Below are positions 16,634-25,340 of a stretch of 64,000 nucleotides of DNA, one piece after another. The stretch is taken from NCBI GenBank assembly GCA_026400355.1, contig JAPLPE010000017.1:62001-126000 (forward strand), given 5' to 3'. The DNA comes from Rhodobacterales bacterium (lineage in GTDB: Bacteria; Pseudomonadota; Alphaproteobacteria; Rhodobacterales; Rhodobacteraceae). A program made the translations under genes and the position numbers. Position 1 is the first letter of the stretch; each line of letters opens with the position of its first letter. The notes under the pieces were generated by a model, which was given only the letters and a program-made list of their open reading frames with translations, was not told where the DNA came from and did not search any database.

Positions 16634-17623
16634 ATGCTTTATCGTCGTCTTGGAAAATCCGGCCTGCAGGTTAGCGAGTTTTCCCTCGGGTCCTGGGTGA
16701 CCTTCGCCAAACAGGTGGATACGGGCGATGCGAAATCGCTGATGACCGCCGCCTATGACGCCGGTGTCAACTTTTTCGATAATGCCGAAGGGTACGAGGC
16801 CGGTGGGTCCGAAGTTGTCATGGGCCAGGCGCTCAGGGAACTGGGCTGGGGTCGGGACAGCTATGTCGTTTCGTCCAAGGTGTTCTGGGGCGGGTCCAAA
16901 CCGACCCAGCGCGGTCTGTCGCGCAAGCATGTGACCGACGCCGCCCATGCGGCGCTCAAGCGGTTGCAGGTGGATTACCTCGACCTCTATTTCTGCCATC
17001 GTCCCGATGTCGACACGCCGATCGAGGAAACCGTTCGCGCGATGGATGCGCTGATCCAGCAGGGCAAGGTCCTTTACTGGGGCACGTCGGAATGGAACGC
17101 CCAGCAGATCACCGAGGCGCATATGGTCGCCCGCGCCAACAACCTGACCCCGCCCACGATGGAGCAGCCGCAGTACAACGTGTTTGAACGTGCCAAGGTC
17201 GAAGGCGATTACGCGCCACTTTATGACACCGTGGGGCTGGGTACGACGATCTGGTCGCCGCTGGCCTCGGGCCTTCTGACGGGCAAGTACAACAACGGTC
17301 TTCCTGCTGACAGCCGCGCCATGCTGCCGGGTTATGAATGGTTGCGGAAGGATTTCGAATCCGAACGTGGCAAGGCGCGTCTGGCCATGGTCAAGGATCT
17401 GGCCAAGGTGGCCGAAGGCGCGGACATGCCGATCCACCATCTGGCGCTACTGTGGTGCATCGCGAACCCGCATGTTTCTACCGTGATCCTTGGGGCATCG
17501 CGGCTCGATCAGCTGACAGACAACCTTGCCGCGCTCGGCAACCGGGCCAAGCTGACACCCGATGTGATGGCCGCGGTCGAGGCCATCGTGCAGAACAAGC
17601 CCCCCGCACCACAGCGGTTCTGA
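16634..17623 (+). CDS. Aldo/keto reductase (YghZ/potassium-channel beta-subunit type)
   Basis: A 329-residue NADPH-dependent oxidoreductase with a TIM barrel. The catalytic tetrad is complete: Asp49 and Tyr54 in FFDNAEGYEAGG, Lys82 in VVSSKVFW, His122 in YFCHRPD. The nucleotide-binding C-terminal region with SPLASGLLTGKYN is typical of the KvBeta/YghZ group. It probably reduces or oxidises a sugar or aldehyde derived from the imported oligosaccharide; this is inference from position. I chose the ATG at 16634 after a GGAGG site; the longer frame upstream runs into the intergenic hairpin. A strong terminator follows. Confidence 0.9.
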   Translation: MLYRRLGKSGLQVSEFSLGSWVTFAKQVDTGDAKSLMTAAYDAGVNFFDNAEGYEAGGSEVVMGQALRELGWGRDSYVVSSKVFWGGSKPTQRGLSRKHVTDAAHAALKRLQVDYLDLYFCHRPDVDTPIEETVRAMDALIQQGKVLYWGTSEWNAQQITEAHMVARANNLTPPTMEQPQYNVFERAKVEGDYAPLYDTVGLGTTIWSPLASGLLTGKYNNGLPADSRAMLPGYEWLRKDFESERGKARLAMVKDLAKVAEGADMPIHHLALLWCIANPHVSTVILGASRLDQLTDNLAALGNRAKLTPDVMAAVEAIVQNKPPAPQRF

Positions 17624-17660
17624 TCTCTGACTGTCGCCCGGTCGTCACATTGCGGCATTA

Positions 17661-17694
17661 CCCCGCGCGAAAGCCTGTTTCGCGCGGGGTTTGT
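17661..17694 (+). terminator. Rho-independent terminator of the sugar operon
   Basis: CCCCGCGCGAAA (17661-17672) and TTTCGCGCGGGG (17678-17689) form a perfect 12-base stem with loop GCCTG, followed by TTTGT. It marks the end of the transcript that includes the aldo/keto reductase. Confidence 0.85.
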
Positions 17695-17728
17695 CTGCAA
17701 GATGCGTGTACCTGACCCGAGGACATTG

Positions 17729-19108
17729 ATGACCGGCTCTCTCAACCGTCCCGCCTATCCGACCCTGCGCGAGGCGACATGGGTCTGGGCCCGCATTGCC
17801 GCCCTGTCCTTTGGCGGGCCGGCGGGGCAGATCGCCCTCATGCACCGCATTCTGGTCGAGGAGAAGCGCTGGCTTGGCGACGGGCGGTTCCTGCATGCGC
17901 TGAACTTCTGCATGATCCTGCCGGGGCCCGAGGCGCAGCAGCTTGCTACCTATATCGGCTGGCTCCTCCACCGGACATGGGGCGGGGTGGTCGCCGGGGT
18001 GCTGTTCATCCTGCCCGGTGCCGTGGCGATCATGGCACTTTCCATCATCTATGCGGTCTATGGCGAGGTGGGGCTGGTCAATGGCCTTTTCTATGGCGTC
18101 AAGGCGGCAGTGCTGGCCATCGTCATGCAGGCCTTGTTCCGCATCGGGGGCAGGGCGCTCAGGAACAACGTCATGCTGGGCATCGCGGGCCTGTCCTTTG
18201 TGGCGATTTTCGCCTTTGGTGTGCCCTTTCCGCTGATCGTTCTGGCCGCTGCTCTCATCGGCTTCTTTGGTGCGCGCGCCGGTATAACGGCCTTACAGGG
18301 CGGCGGCGGTCATGGGAAACTGGGTGCGGCCCCGGTGGCCGATGCGGAAACCGTCCTTGGCGTCGAACTCGGCACGCTGACGCCCGAGGCGCGGCGGGGT
18401 GCGCTGCGCGCCGGGATCGTGGCGTTGCTTCTCTGGGTCGTGCCGATTGCGCTGCTGCTGATGGTCATTGGCCGTGACAATGTCTTTGCCGATATCGCGC
18501 TATTCTTCAGCAAGATGGCCGTCGTCACCTTTGGCGGGGCCTATGCCGTCATGGCCTATGTCGCGCAAGAGGCGGTGACCGGCTTCGGCTGGCTGAAACC
18601 CGGCGAGATGCTGGACGGCCTTGCCATGGCCGAAACCACGCCCGGGCCGCTGATCATGGTCACGCAGTTCGTGGGTTTCATGGGCGCTTTCCGCGATCCC
18701 GGCGTGCTGTCGCCTTTGACGGCCGGCATTCTGGGCGGGCTGTTGACCACATGGGTGACCTTCGCCCCGTGCTTTGCCTGGATCTTCCTCGGCGCGCCCT
18801 GGATGGAGGGGTTGCGGAACAACAAGGCGTTGTCGGCGGCACTCGCGGCAGTCACGGCGGCGGTCGTGGGGGTGATCCTGAACCTTTCGCTGTGGTTCGC
18901 TATCCACGTGATCTTTGCGCAGGTCCACATCGTCTCGGGTCTTGGCCTGCGGATGGAACTGCCCGTCCTGTCCTCGATCGATCCCGTCGCAGCCCTGTTG
19001 TCACTTGCCGCGATGATCGCTGTCTTCCGGCTGAAGCTTGGCGTCATGACCGTCATCGGTCTTGCCGCTCTTGCGGGGATCGTACTGCACTTCGCCGGAG
19101 TTATCTGA
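17729..19108 (+). CDS. chrA: Chromate transporter, ChrA family
   Basis: A 459-residue membrane protein made of two homologous halves, as in long-chain ChrA proteins. The repeated signature appears in the N-half as LSFGGPAGQIALMH and in the C-half as VTFGGAYAVMAYVAQEAV; PGPEAQQLATYIGW and TPGPLIMVTQFVGF are the paired downstream motifs. Members export chromate, giving resistance, though the physiological substrate is often uncertain. I chose the ATG at 17729, which has GAGGA six bases upstream, over the ATG at 17702. It stands alone between two terminators. Confidence 0.9.
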   Translation: MTGSLNRPAYPTLREATWVWARIAALSFGGPAGQIALMHRILVEEKRWLGDGRFLHALNFCMILPGPEAQQLATYIGWLLHRTWGGVVAGVLFILPGAVAIMALSIIYAVYGEVGLVNGLFYGVKAAVLAIVMQALFRIGGRALRNNVMLGIAGLSFVAIFAFGVPFPLIVLAAALIGFFGARAGITALQGGGGHGKLGAAPVADAETVLGVELGTLTPEARRGALRAGIVALLLWVVPIALLLMVIGRDNVFADIALFFSKMAVVTFGGAYAVMAYVAQEAVTGFGWLKPGEMLDGLAMAETTPGPLIMVTQFVGFMGAFRDPGVLSPLTAGILGGLLTTWVTFAPCFAWIFLGAPWMEGLRNNKALSAALAAVTAAVVGVILNLSLWFAIHVIFAQVHIVSGLGLRMELPVLSSIDPVAALLSLAAMIAVFRLKLGVMTVIGLAALAGIVLHFAGVI

Positions 19109-19121
19109 CCCCGAAAAACAA

Positions 19122-19145
19122 CCCAAGCGCCCAAGGGCGCTTGGG
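19122..19145. terminator. Bidirectional terminator between chrA and the MepK-like gene
   Basis: CCCAAGCGCC (19122-19131) and GGCGCTTGGG (19136-19145) form a perfect 10-base stem with a four-base loop. On the minus strand a TTGTTTTT run follows, which makes it a strong terminator for the leftward gene; on the plus strand the T content is weaker. Confidence 0.75.
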
Positions 19146-19168
19146 TCGTCTTGGGACAGTATATGGTG

Positions 19169-19738
19169 TCAGGCGCCCCAGTGGCGCACGTCACCGCAGT
19201 CCATATGGACAAAGTTGGAACCGGAATAACGGCCCACGCCACCGGCCTGGCACGAGGCCGCAGCCGCAGCGATCTGCCGGACGGACCGGCTTTGCAGCCG
19301 CAGGTCAGCCGCCTGACCGCGCATGTGAAGCGAGTTCCGCGCCACACCCGAAGACGAGGCCCGCAGCATCGCATTGGTTTGGGGGGAACGATATCCCGAA
19401 AGGAGCATGTAAGGCTCATTCACCTCCAGCAGGTTATGCGTTGCCGTTATGATGTCGATCGTCCGGGTGTCGATCTGTACGGCCGTCCCAGACCGCCAGT
19501 CCCGCATGAACAGGCTGATTTCGCGCACAGCCTCGCTCACATAGTCACCGTTGATCCAATAGATCGTGTCGATGCTTTCGCCCGTACGACCGGAATACAT
19601 GCTGATCCTGCGGATATCCCCGGAACCCCGGAGAAAGCCTGCTGCATTTGAGAAGGTGGGAGCCGCCGTGATCGCTGTTGCTGCAAACACAGCAAGAAGT
19701 CCACGTCGGGTCACACTCGAAGAGTCTGCTTTGGTCAT
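19169..19738 (-). CDS. MepK/YcbK-like murein endopeptidase (DUF882, peptidase M15 family)
   Basis: A 189-residue exported protein. It has a twin-arginine-type signal (VTRRGLLAVFAATAITAAP) and then the DUF882 domain, with metal-binding motif SLHMRGQAADL and a second His in NFVHMDCG. The E. coli member MepK cuts 3-3 peptide crosslinks of peptidoglycan. Those crosslinks are made by L,D-transpeptidases, and such a gene is divergently encoded next door. I chose the ATG at 19738, which places the RR motif close to the N-terminus; the open frame extends to 19834 but that part is not signal-like. No strong ribosome site is visible. Confidence 0.82.
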   Translation of the reverse strand: MTKADSSSVTRRGLLAVFAATAITAAPTFSNAAGFLRGSGDIRRISMYSGRTGESIDTIYWINGDYVSEAVREISLFMRDWRSGTAVQIDTRTIDIITATHNLLEVNEPYMLLSGYRSPQTNAMLRASSSGVARNSLHMRGQAADLRLQSRSVRQIAAAAASCQAGGVGRYSGSNFVHMDCGDVRHWGA

Positions 19739-20052
19739 CTGTTCAGCGCCTGTCCCGTCGCTTGCCCGTATGCCCGCGTTATCGCGAACAATTCTTGTCG
19801 TCTCATCCCCAGATGCCCGGACTTTATGACACATGTCGATTCTTCGACCAAGTCACGTTTATCGATCAACCTCTCAAGGAACCGATAATCGGCCAGTTCT
19901 TGCCCAAGTTTCCCGAAAGCCGCACCCTGTTGCAGAATTGCAAAGCACCGCAAACCACATCGCTCCGATCTGGCGAGCGCCCGAGTTTGTGATTAGACTG
20001 CAGACATTTATGACGTAGTCCTGATCTTCACGCACTGTTTCGCGAGACCTGC
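19739..20052. promoter_or_regulatory. Divergent intergenic region between MepK-like and L,D-transpeptidase genes
   Basis: No gene is seen in these 314 bases. For the rightward gene a weak promoter candidate is TTGTGA (19987-19992), 16 bases, TATGAC (20009-20014), leaving a leader of about 30 bases. No clear promoter was found for the leftward gene and no operator palindrome stands out. Confidence 0.35.
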
Positions 20053-21672
20053 ATGACTGTCCTGTCCCAGCTCAACCGCCGTAAGCTTCTTTCCGCCATT
20101 TCGGCCGGGGCGCTGGTTTCGTTGCTGCCCGGCACCCGCGCATCGGCGATCACGGCTGCCACAGGCTTCCGTCAGGGTGTTGCCGAGGCTGCCTCGCAGG
20201 ACGCGGCGCTGGCCGCTTTCTACCGGTTCCGCGACTTTGAGGGAATCTGGTCCGGCAGGGGCGACATCGACATTGCCCGGCGCAACGCCTTTCTGTCGGC
20301 CCTGACCGAGGCGCCTGATCACGCCCTTCCGGCCAGCCGATATGACCCCGCTGCTCTCATCAACGTGCTGCAATCGGCCCAGACCCCCTATGAACAGGGC
20401 CAGGCCGAAGTCGAGATGAGCCGCTGGTTGCTCCGCTTTGGCAGCGACATGAAGTCCGGGATTCTGACTCCGCACGAAGTTGACGCCCATATCAAGCTCG
20501 TGATCCCCGAAAGCAACCACTTCGAACTGATTTCGGATTTCGCAGTTGATCAGCCGCTGGCCTTTCTTCGTGGGCTGCCGCCCCGCGCCCCGGAATATGG
20601 CCGCCTGACCCGCGAACATATCCGTCTGGCCGATGTGATGGCACAGGGCGGCTGGGGTCCCGTCGTGGCCGGAACCCGGTATGAACCCGGCGAAAGCGGG
20701 CGGGGCGTCATCGCCCTCCGCAACCGGCTGATCGCCATGGACTATCTCACGCCCACTGCCACCCGCATCTACAATGACCAGATCGAAGCCGCCGTGCAGC
20801 GCTTTCAGGCCTCACACGGGCTCGAACCCGATGGGGTTGTGAACGAAAGCACACTCGCCGAAATCAACGTCGATATCGAAGCGCGGATGCAATCCGTCCT
20901 CGTCGCAATGGAGCGCGAACGCTGGACCAACGCCCCGCGCGGCGACAGGCATGTCTGGGTCAACCTCTGCGATTTTGCGGCTAACATCGTCGACAACGAC
21001 CGCATCACCTTCCGCACCCGCGCCGTCGTGGGTGCGACAAGCGAGGACCGTCAGACGCCTGAATTCACCGAACTGATGGGATTCTTGGTGATCAACCCAA
21101 GCTGGTCTGTGCCGCGTTCCATCACGACCAAAGAATACCTGCCCATGATGCAGCGCAACCCCCGTGCCGCCGGGCATCTGCAGGTCATCGACCGTTCGGG
21201 CCGCGTGGTGAACCGGGGTTCGGTCAACTTTGCCGCCTACAATGCCCGCAACTTTCCCTATTCGCTGCGGCAGGCCCCGTCGTCGTCGAATGCGCTTGGC
21301 GTCGTCAAGTTCATGTTCCCCAACCCCTATAACATCTACCTCCACGACACGCCCGCCAAAGACCTTTTCGCGCGCGAGGTACGCGCCTTCAGCCATGGAT
21401 GCATCCGTCTGGCCCAGCCCGTCGATTTCGCCCATGTCATCCTCGCCCGTCAGACGGACGACCCCGAAGGCCTGTTTGACGAACACCTGCGCACAGGCGT
21501 GGAATCACGGGTCAACCTTGATGTGCCGATCCCTGTCCACCTTGATTACCGCACCGCCTTTACCGATGTGACCGGGGGCCTTGAATTCCGCCGCGATATC
21601 TATGGCCGCGATGGCCGCATCTGGGCGGCGCTTGCCGCCGAAGGGGTGGCGGTTACCAGCGTTCGGGGCTAG
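20053..21672 (+). CDS. L,D-transpeptidase (YcbB/LdtD-like, YkuD domain)
   Basis: A 539-residue peptidoglycan crosslinking enzyme. The N-terminus ([20 protein letters not shown]) looks like an export signal. A peptidoglycan-binding domain is at about residues 225-280 ([20 protein letters not shown]). The YkuD catalytic domain follows, with the motif HDTP and nucleophile Cys450 in FSHGCIR. The length and order fit the large YcbB-type enzymes that make 3-3 crosslinks. It is divergent from the MepK-like endopeptidase that would cut such bonds, and 29 bases upstream of an lpxD gene, so it may be the first gene of an envelope operon. Confidence 0.92.
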   Translation: MTVLSQLNRRKLLSAISAGALVSLLPGTRASAITAATGFRQGVAEAASQDAALAAFYRFRDFEGIWSGRGDIDIARRNAFLSALTEAPDHALPASRYDPAALINVLQSAQTPYEQGQAEVEMSRWLLRFGSDMKSGILTPHEVDAHIKLVIPESNHFELISDFAVDQPLAFLRGLPPRAPEYGRLTREHIRLADVMAQGGWGPVVAGTRYEPGESGRGVIALRNRLIAMDYLTPTATRIYNDQIEAAVQRFQASHGLEPDGVVNESTLAEINVDIEARMQSVLVAMERERWTNAPRGDRHVWVNLCDFAANIVDNDRITFRTRAVVGATSEDRQTPEFTELMGFLVINPSWSVPRSITTKEYLPMMQRNPRAAGHLQVIDRSGRVVNRGSVNFAAYNARNFPYSLRQAPSSSNALGVVKFMFPNPYNIYLHDTPAKDLFAREVRAFSHGCIRLAQPVDFAHVILARQTDDPEGLFDEHLRTGVESRVNLDVPIPVHLDYRTAFTDVTGGLEFRRDIYGRDGRIWAALAAEGVAVTSVRG

Positions 21673-21701
21673 TCCTGTCCCCGATCCAGGCGGGGGAAGG
21701 C

Positions 21702-22799
21702 ATGGAACTGACCATCGGCAATATCGCACAAACGCTTGGGGCTATGGCTGCGGGCGATCTGTCCCTGATCATGGCACGCGCGGCTGAACCTTCCGCCGCG
21801 GGGCCTGACGACCTCGCCATCGCACTCAGCCCGGCCTATGCGGCCGCCCTGCCCAAGGGGCGCGCACGGGCGGCAGTCGTCTGGCCCGGTGCTGACTGGC
21901 AGGCGCTTGGCCTGCAAGCCGCAATCTTTGCCCCGCGCGGGCGGCTGGCCCTGTCTCGTCTCACGGGCCTGCTTGATCCGGCTCCGGACATCGCCCCCGG
22001 CATCCACCCGACCGTCATCCTCGACCCCACGGCTACCATCGCCGAAGACGTGGCCATCGGCCCCTATTGCGTCATCGGTGCAGGTGTCACCATCGGCGGA
22101 GGGACAAAGATCGACTCCCATGTCACCATCGGCATCGGATCACTGATTGGCGGTTCGGGCCTGATCCATGCCGGAGTCCGCATTGGCCGCCACGTCCGCA
22201 TCGGTGACCGCGCCATCATCCAGCCCAATGCCGTGATCGGTGCAGACGGTTTCTCCTTCGTCACCGCCACCCCGTCCTCGGTAGAACGCGCCAAGGAAAC
22301 CATGGGCAAGGACGCGGTGACGGCCCCGGACGATCCGACATGGTACCGTATCCATTCACTGGGCGGCGTCTGGATCGGAGATGATGTGGAAATCGGCTCG
22401 GGCACCACGGTGGACGCAGGCACGATCCGTGCGACCCGCATCGGCAACGGGACCAAGATCGACAACATGGTCATGGTCGCCCACAACGCCATCATCGGTG
22501 AAAACTGCCTTCTTGCCGGTCATTCCGGCGTCGCGGGTTCTGGCGTTCTGGGCGACCGTGTCGTCCTGGGCGGCAAATCCGGAGTGGCCGACAACACGAC
22601 CGTGGGCAGCGACGTGGTCCTGACCGGCGGGACGCTCGCCCTCTCCAACGTCCCCTCGGGACGGGTGATGATGGGCTATCCGGCGACCAAGATGGAAACG
22701 CAGGTCGAAACCTACAAGGCGCTCCGCCGTCTGCCGCGAATCCTCCGCGACCTTGGGGCGCGGCAGAAAGCGGTTCCCAATGCAGGCGAGAGCGACTAA
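21702..22799 (+). CDS. lpxD: UDP-3-O-acylglucosamine N-acyltransferase LpxD-like
   Basis: A 365-residue left-handed beta-helix acyltransferase. Hexapeptide repeats run from about residue 100 to 330 (for example [20 protein letters not shown]). The catalytic His equivalent is His261 in [13 protein letters not shown]. LpxD adds a 3-hydroxyacyl chain from acyl-ACP to UDP-acyl-glucosamine in lipid A synthesis. The N-terminal region is less conserved. The usual lpxD neighbours (bamA, fabZ, lpxA) are absent; instead an ACP and a ketoacyl synthase follow. It may be a second copy, or an acyltransferase using another sugar nucleotide. Confidence 0.85.
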   Translation: MELTIGNIAQTLGAMAAGDLSLIMARAAEPSAAGPDDLAIALSPAYAAALPKGRARAAVVWPGADWQALGLQAAIFAPRGRLALSRLTGLLDPAPDIAPGIHPTVILDPTATIAEDVAIGPYCVIGAGVTIGGGTKIDSHVTIGIGSLIGGSGLIHAGVRIGRHVRIGDRAIIQPNAVIGADGFSFVTATPSSVERAKETMGKDAVTAPDDPTWYRIHSLGGVWIGDDVEIGSGTTVDAGTIRATRIGNGTKIDNMVMVAHNAIIGENCLLAGHSGVAGSGVLGDRVVLGGKSGVADNTTVGSDVVLTGGTLALSNVPSGRVMMGYPATKMETQVETYKALRRLPRILRDLGARQKAVPNAGESD

Positions 22800-22851
22800 A
22801 TCAGCGCATGCGGCAGGTCAGCATCCTTAAGGCGCAGCAAAGGGACCAAGA

Positions 22852-23121
22852 ATGAACGTGCAGGACAAGGTCATCGCGATCATCGCCGAACAGGCAGTTC
22901 TCCAGCCATCCGATGTGAAACTTGAACATTCGCTCGACGATCTTGGAATCGACAGCCTCGGACTGGTCGAAAGCATCTTTGCCATCGAAGAAGCCTTTGA
23001 CGTTTCAGTCCCCTTCAACGCCAACGACCCCACCGCCAGCGGGTTCGACATTTCCTCGGTCGCGGCGATCATCGCGGCAGTCGAGGGCCTTGTCCGCCAA
23101 AAGGAAGCCGTCGGGGGCTGA
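22852..23121 (+). CDS. Acyl carrier protein
   Basis: An 89-residue acidic carrier protein. The phosphopantetheine attachment site is Ser35 in LDDLGIDSLGLVESIFAIEE. It diverges from standard AcpP and is placed between lpxD and a ketoacyl synthase, so it is likely a dedicated carrier for the acyl chain built or transferred by those enzymes. Start ATG at 22852 has an AAGGGACC site. The next gene starts 36 bases downstream. Confidence 0.9.
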   Translation: MNVQDKVIAIIAEQAVLQPSDVKLEHSLDDLGIDSLGLVESIFAIEEAFDVSVPFNANDPTASGFDISSVAAIIAAVEGLVRQKEAVGG

Positions 23122-23157
23122 CCGGGCCGGGACCCAAGGATCGGAAGGCAAGAGACC

Positions 23158-24366
23158 ATGAAGCGGGTCGTCATCACCGGTGCGGGCACCATCAACGCGC
23201 TTGGCAAAAACGTGGCCGAGACGATGGAAGCCATGCGCGAAGGCCGCTGCGGCATCGGCCCGCTCGACATCCGCGATATTGACCGCCTGTCGGTCCAGAT
23301 CGGCGGTCAGGTCAGGGATTACGACGAACTCGCATGGTTCAACCGTCAGCAGGTCGCGCTCTATGACCGTTTCACCCAGTTCACCCTGCTTGCTGCGAAA
23401 GAGGCCATTGCCCAGTCGGGCCTGCGCTTTGAAGGCGAACTTTCGACCCGTTCAGGCGTTGTCCTGGGCACGGCCGGGGGCGGGGTCAACACATGGGACG
23501 AAAACTACCGCTCGGTCTATGAGGAAGGGAGAAACCGCGTCCATCCCTTTGTCGTGCCGAAACTCATGAACAACGCGGCCGCCAGCCATGTCAGCATGGA
23601 ATACAATCTCAAAGGCCCGGCCTTTACCGTCGCGACCGCCTGCGCCTCGTCCAATCATGCGATGGGGCTTGCGTTCCAGATGATCCGGTCGGGCATGTGC
23701 AGCGTCATCCTGACGGGCGGGTCCGAGGCGATGCTGTGTTTCGGCGGGATCAAGGCCTGGGAAGGCCTGCGCGTCATGTCGCGCGACGCCTGCCGCCCGT
23801 TCAGCGCCAACCGCAACGGCATGGTGCAGGGCGAAGGGGCCGCGACTTTTGTTTTTGAGGACTACGACCACGCCCGCGCCCGGGGTGCCGGGATTCTGGC
23901 CGAGGTGACAGGCTTTGCCATGACTTCGGACGCCGCAGATATCGTGATGCCCTCGGCGCAGGGCGCAGAACGCGCCATCACCGGCGCGCTGGCCGACGCG
24001 CGCATGAACCCCGAGGATGTAGGTTATATCAATGCCCACGGCACCGGCACGGCGGCCAATGACAAGACCGAATGCGCTGCTGTGTCAAAGGCCTTCGGCC
24101 CTCATGCCGACCGGCTGATGATCTCGTCCACCAAATCCATGCATGGCCATCTGATCGGTGGCACGGGTGCGGTCGAGCTTCTCGCCTGCATCATGGCGCT
24201 GCGGGACGGCGTCATCGCCCCCACCATCGGCTACGAAGAACCCGATCCGGAATGCGCACTCGACGTGGTCCCGAATACCGCGCGCGAGGCCAGGGTGACC
24301 GCCGTCCTGTCCAACGCCTTCGCCTTTGGCGGGCTGAACGCGGTGCTGGCCCTTCGCGCCATCTGA
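23158..24366 (+). CDS. fabF: Beta-ketoacyl-ACP synthase II-like (FabF family)
   Basis: A 402-residue condensing enzyme that extends acyl-ACP with malonyl-ACP. The catalytic triad is complete: Cys162 in TACASSNHAMG, His294 in NAHGTGTAANDKTE, and His331 in KSMHGHLIGGTGA. It starts with MKRVVITGAGTINALGKN, as usual for FabF. Clustering with lpxD and a separate ACP resembles, in concept, the acpXL gene clusters of rhizobia that make special lipid A acyl chains; no fabZ or lpxXL is seen here. It could alternatively be a housekeeping FabF. A hairpin terminator follows. Confidence 0.88.
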   Translation: MKRVVITGAGTINALGKNVAETMEAMREGRCGIGPLDIRDIDRLSVQIGGQVRDYDELAWFNRQQVALYDRFTQFTLLAAKEAIAQSGLRFEGELSTRSGVVLGTAGGGVNTWDENYRSVYEEGRNRVHPFVVPKLMNNAAASHVSMEYNLKGPAFTVATACASSNHAMGLAFQMIRSGMCSVILTGGSEAMLCFGGIKAWEGLRVMSRDACRPFSANRNGMVQGEGAATFVFEDYDHARARGAGILAEVTGFAMTSDAADIVMPSAQGAERAITGALADARMNPEDVGYINAHGTGTAANDKTECAAVSKAFGPHADRLMISSTKSMHGHLIGGTGAVELLACIMALRDGVIAPTIGYEEPDPECALDVVPNTAREARVTAVLSNAFAFGGLNAVLALRAI

Positions 24367-24381
24367 CCGCCGGACAGAAAA

Positions 24382-24411
24382 GGGGCGCCGCGCCGCAATG
24401 GCGGGCGCCCC
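24382..24411. terminator. Bidirectional terminator between fabF-like and IalB-like genes
   Basis: GGGGCGCC (24382-24389) and GGCGCCCC (24404-24411) form an 8-base stem with a 14-base loop. It is followed by GTTCTTCGTCTT on the plus strand and by TTTTCTG on the minus strand, so it can serve both convergent genes. Confidence 0.7.
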
Positions 24412-24421
24412 GTTCTTCGTC

Positions 24422-25057
24422 TTACTGCGCGGGCGCTGTGGCGGCCGCAGCCTCATAGCCAGCGGTAAAGCCGACCAGAGAAATCGTCAGTACGCGCGGC
24501 TCGTCAGGCGCTACGGCCGGAACGATCGTCATCGTGGCTTTCCCGCCCGCCTTGAACTCGTCAATCTCGGCCTGGGTAAAGCCCACGCGGGCCACACAGC
24601 CCCCCGGATTGCAGAAGGTGAACGGATACTGGCGCGGCGTGCCGTCATCCACGGCGATGGTCAAAGCGGCAGTCAGCAGCGTTTCAAGCGGGGCCACGAT
24701 CGTGGCCCCGGCAGCAGCGCGGCTTCCGGCGGGCAGAGGGAACATGCTGACTTCGGCCACCGGGTTGGAAGCCTGATCCAACAGCAGCTGGTACAACTGG
24801 CAGGGGTCCGGCTGTCCTTCTTCGGCCTTCAGGCAGCGCATCGCCCAGTCACCGAACTCTTCGCGGACATAGGGTTCGCCCACGTTCAGCACCCCGTCAT
24901 CAACGGGCGTGCCCATCGCCAGGTCATTCGCCGGATCAGGGGTCGTGGTTGTTTCTGCGGCAGGTGCGGTTTCGGTCGTGGCTTCCTGCGCCCAGATCGG
25001 TGTGGCCAAAGCCAGCAACAGGGCAGCGGAAAGGAATCTTGAGAGTTTCGGCATCAT
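24422..25057 (-). CDS. Invasion-associated locus B (IalB) family exported protein
   Basis: A 211-residue protein with a Sec signal peptide (LSRFLSAALLLALATPIWA), then a Thr/Ala/Pro-rich linker (residues about 25-45), then the IalB domain. That domain includes FGDWAMRCLK, DPCQLYQLL and FCNPGGCVARVGFT, with four cysteines that may form two disulfides. The family is periplasmic or outer-membrane associated. It is named after a Bartonella invasion factor but is widespread in free-living alphaproteobacteria, where the role is unknown. Start could be the ATG at 25057 or 25054. A candidate promoter lies at 25089-25116. Confidence 0.85.
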   Translation of the reverse strand: MMPKLSRFLSAALLLALATPIWAQEATTETAPAAETTTTPDPANDLAMGTPVDDGVLNVGEPYVREEFGDWAMRCLKAEEGQPDPCQLYQLLLDQASNPVAEVSMFPLPAGSRAAAGATIVAPLETLLTAALTIAVDDGTPRQYPFTFCNPGGCVARVGFTQAEIDEFKAGGKATMTIVPAVAPDEPRVLTISLVGFTAGYEAAAATAPAQ

Positions 25058-25088
25058 GGCGTCCCGGGGTTTATCTTGACTGGGGCCG

Positions 25089-25116
25089 ATCTAACACGGG
25101 CTGCGGCCACTGTCAG
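25089..25116 (-). promoter_or_regulatory. Candidate promoter of the IalB-like gene
   Basis: On the minus strand CTGACA (25116-25111), 16 bases, TTAGAT (25094-25089) would start transcription about 25 bases before the IalB-like ATG. The -35 box overlaps a short palindrome CCACTG/CAGTGG. The -10 match is only partial. Confidence 0.3.
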
Positions 25117-25167
25117 TGGCAAAAGGGCAGGGGCCGTGCCCCCCGGATCGCACGCCTGCGTGACCCC

Positions 25168-25199
25168 TGAAAAAGAAGAAGGGGCCGAGTGACGACCCC
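25168..25199 (-). terminator. Minus-strand terminator without an assigned gene
   Basis: On the minus strand GGGGTC pairs with GGCCCC (25199-25194 and 25186-25181; one G-U pair, seven-base loop), followed by TTCTTCTTTTTC. It lies upstream of the IalB-like gene and ends a transcript coming from the right, although no protein gene is present there. Confidence 0.6.
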
Positions 25200-25234
25200 C
25201 CTTCCTGTTCTCCCTGTCGAACTTGGCCGACTAT
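25168..25234 (-). ncRNA. Candidate small RNA
   Basis: A minus-strand promoter-like pair TTGACG (25270-25265), 17 bases, TAGCAA (25247-25242) lies about 45 bases before the terminator stem at 25199-25181. Together they would define a transcript of about 65 bases with no evident reading frame. The RNA would contain a purine-rich stretch (AGGGAGAACAGGAAGGGG) complementary to pyrimidine-rich targets. This is a prediction from signals only. Confidence 0.3.
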
Positions 25235-25307
25235 GCGTGCATTGCTATGCAAAGCCGCTGGATGCGTCAATATGAAAACCCTGTGACAAAGCTCCGAATT
25301 GAGCAGT

Positions 25308-25340
25308 CCCCAATGAAAAAGCCGCGCCCGAAGGCGCGGC
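25308..25340 (-). terminator. Strong minus-strand terminator without an assigned gene
   Basis: On the minus strand GCCGCGCC (25340-25333), loop TTCG, GGCGCGGC (25328-25321), then TTTTTCATTG. This is a textbook Rho-independent terminator with a stable UUCG-type loop. The 142 bases to its right, up to the start of the plus-strand ATPase gene at 25483, hold no minus-strand protein gene. It therefore either ends a small RNA or stops antisense transcription leaving that gene. The RNA just before the stem contains a pyrimidine-rich stretch, ACTTCCTCCCTG. Confidence 0.7.
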
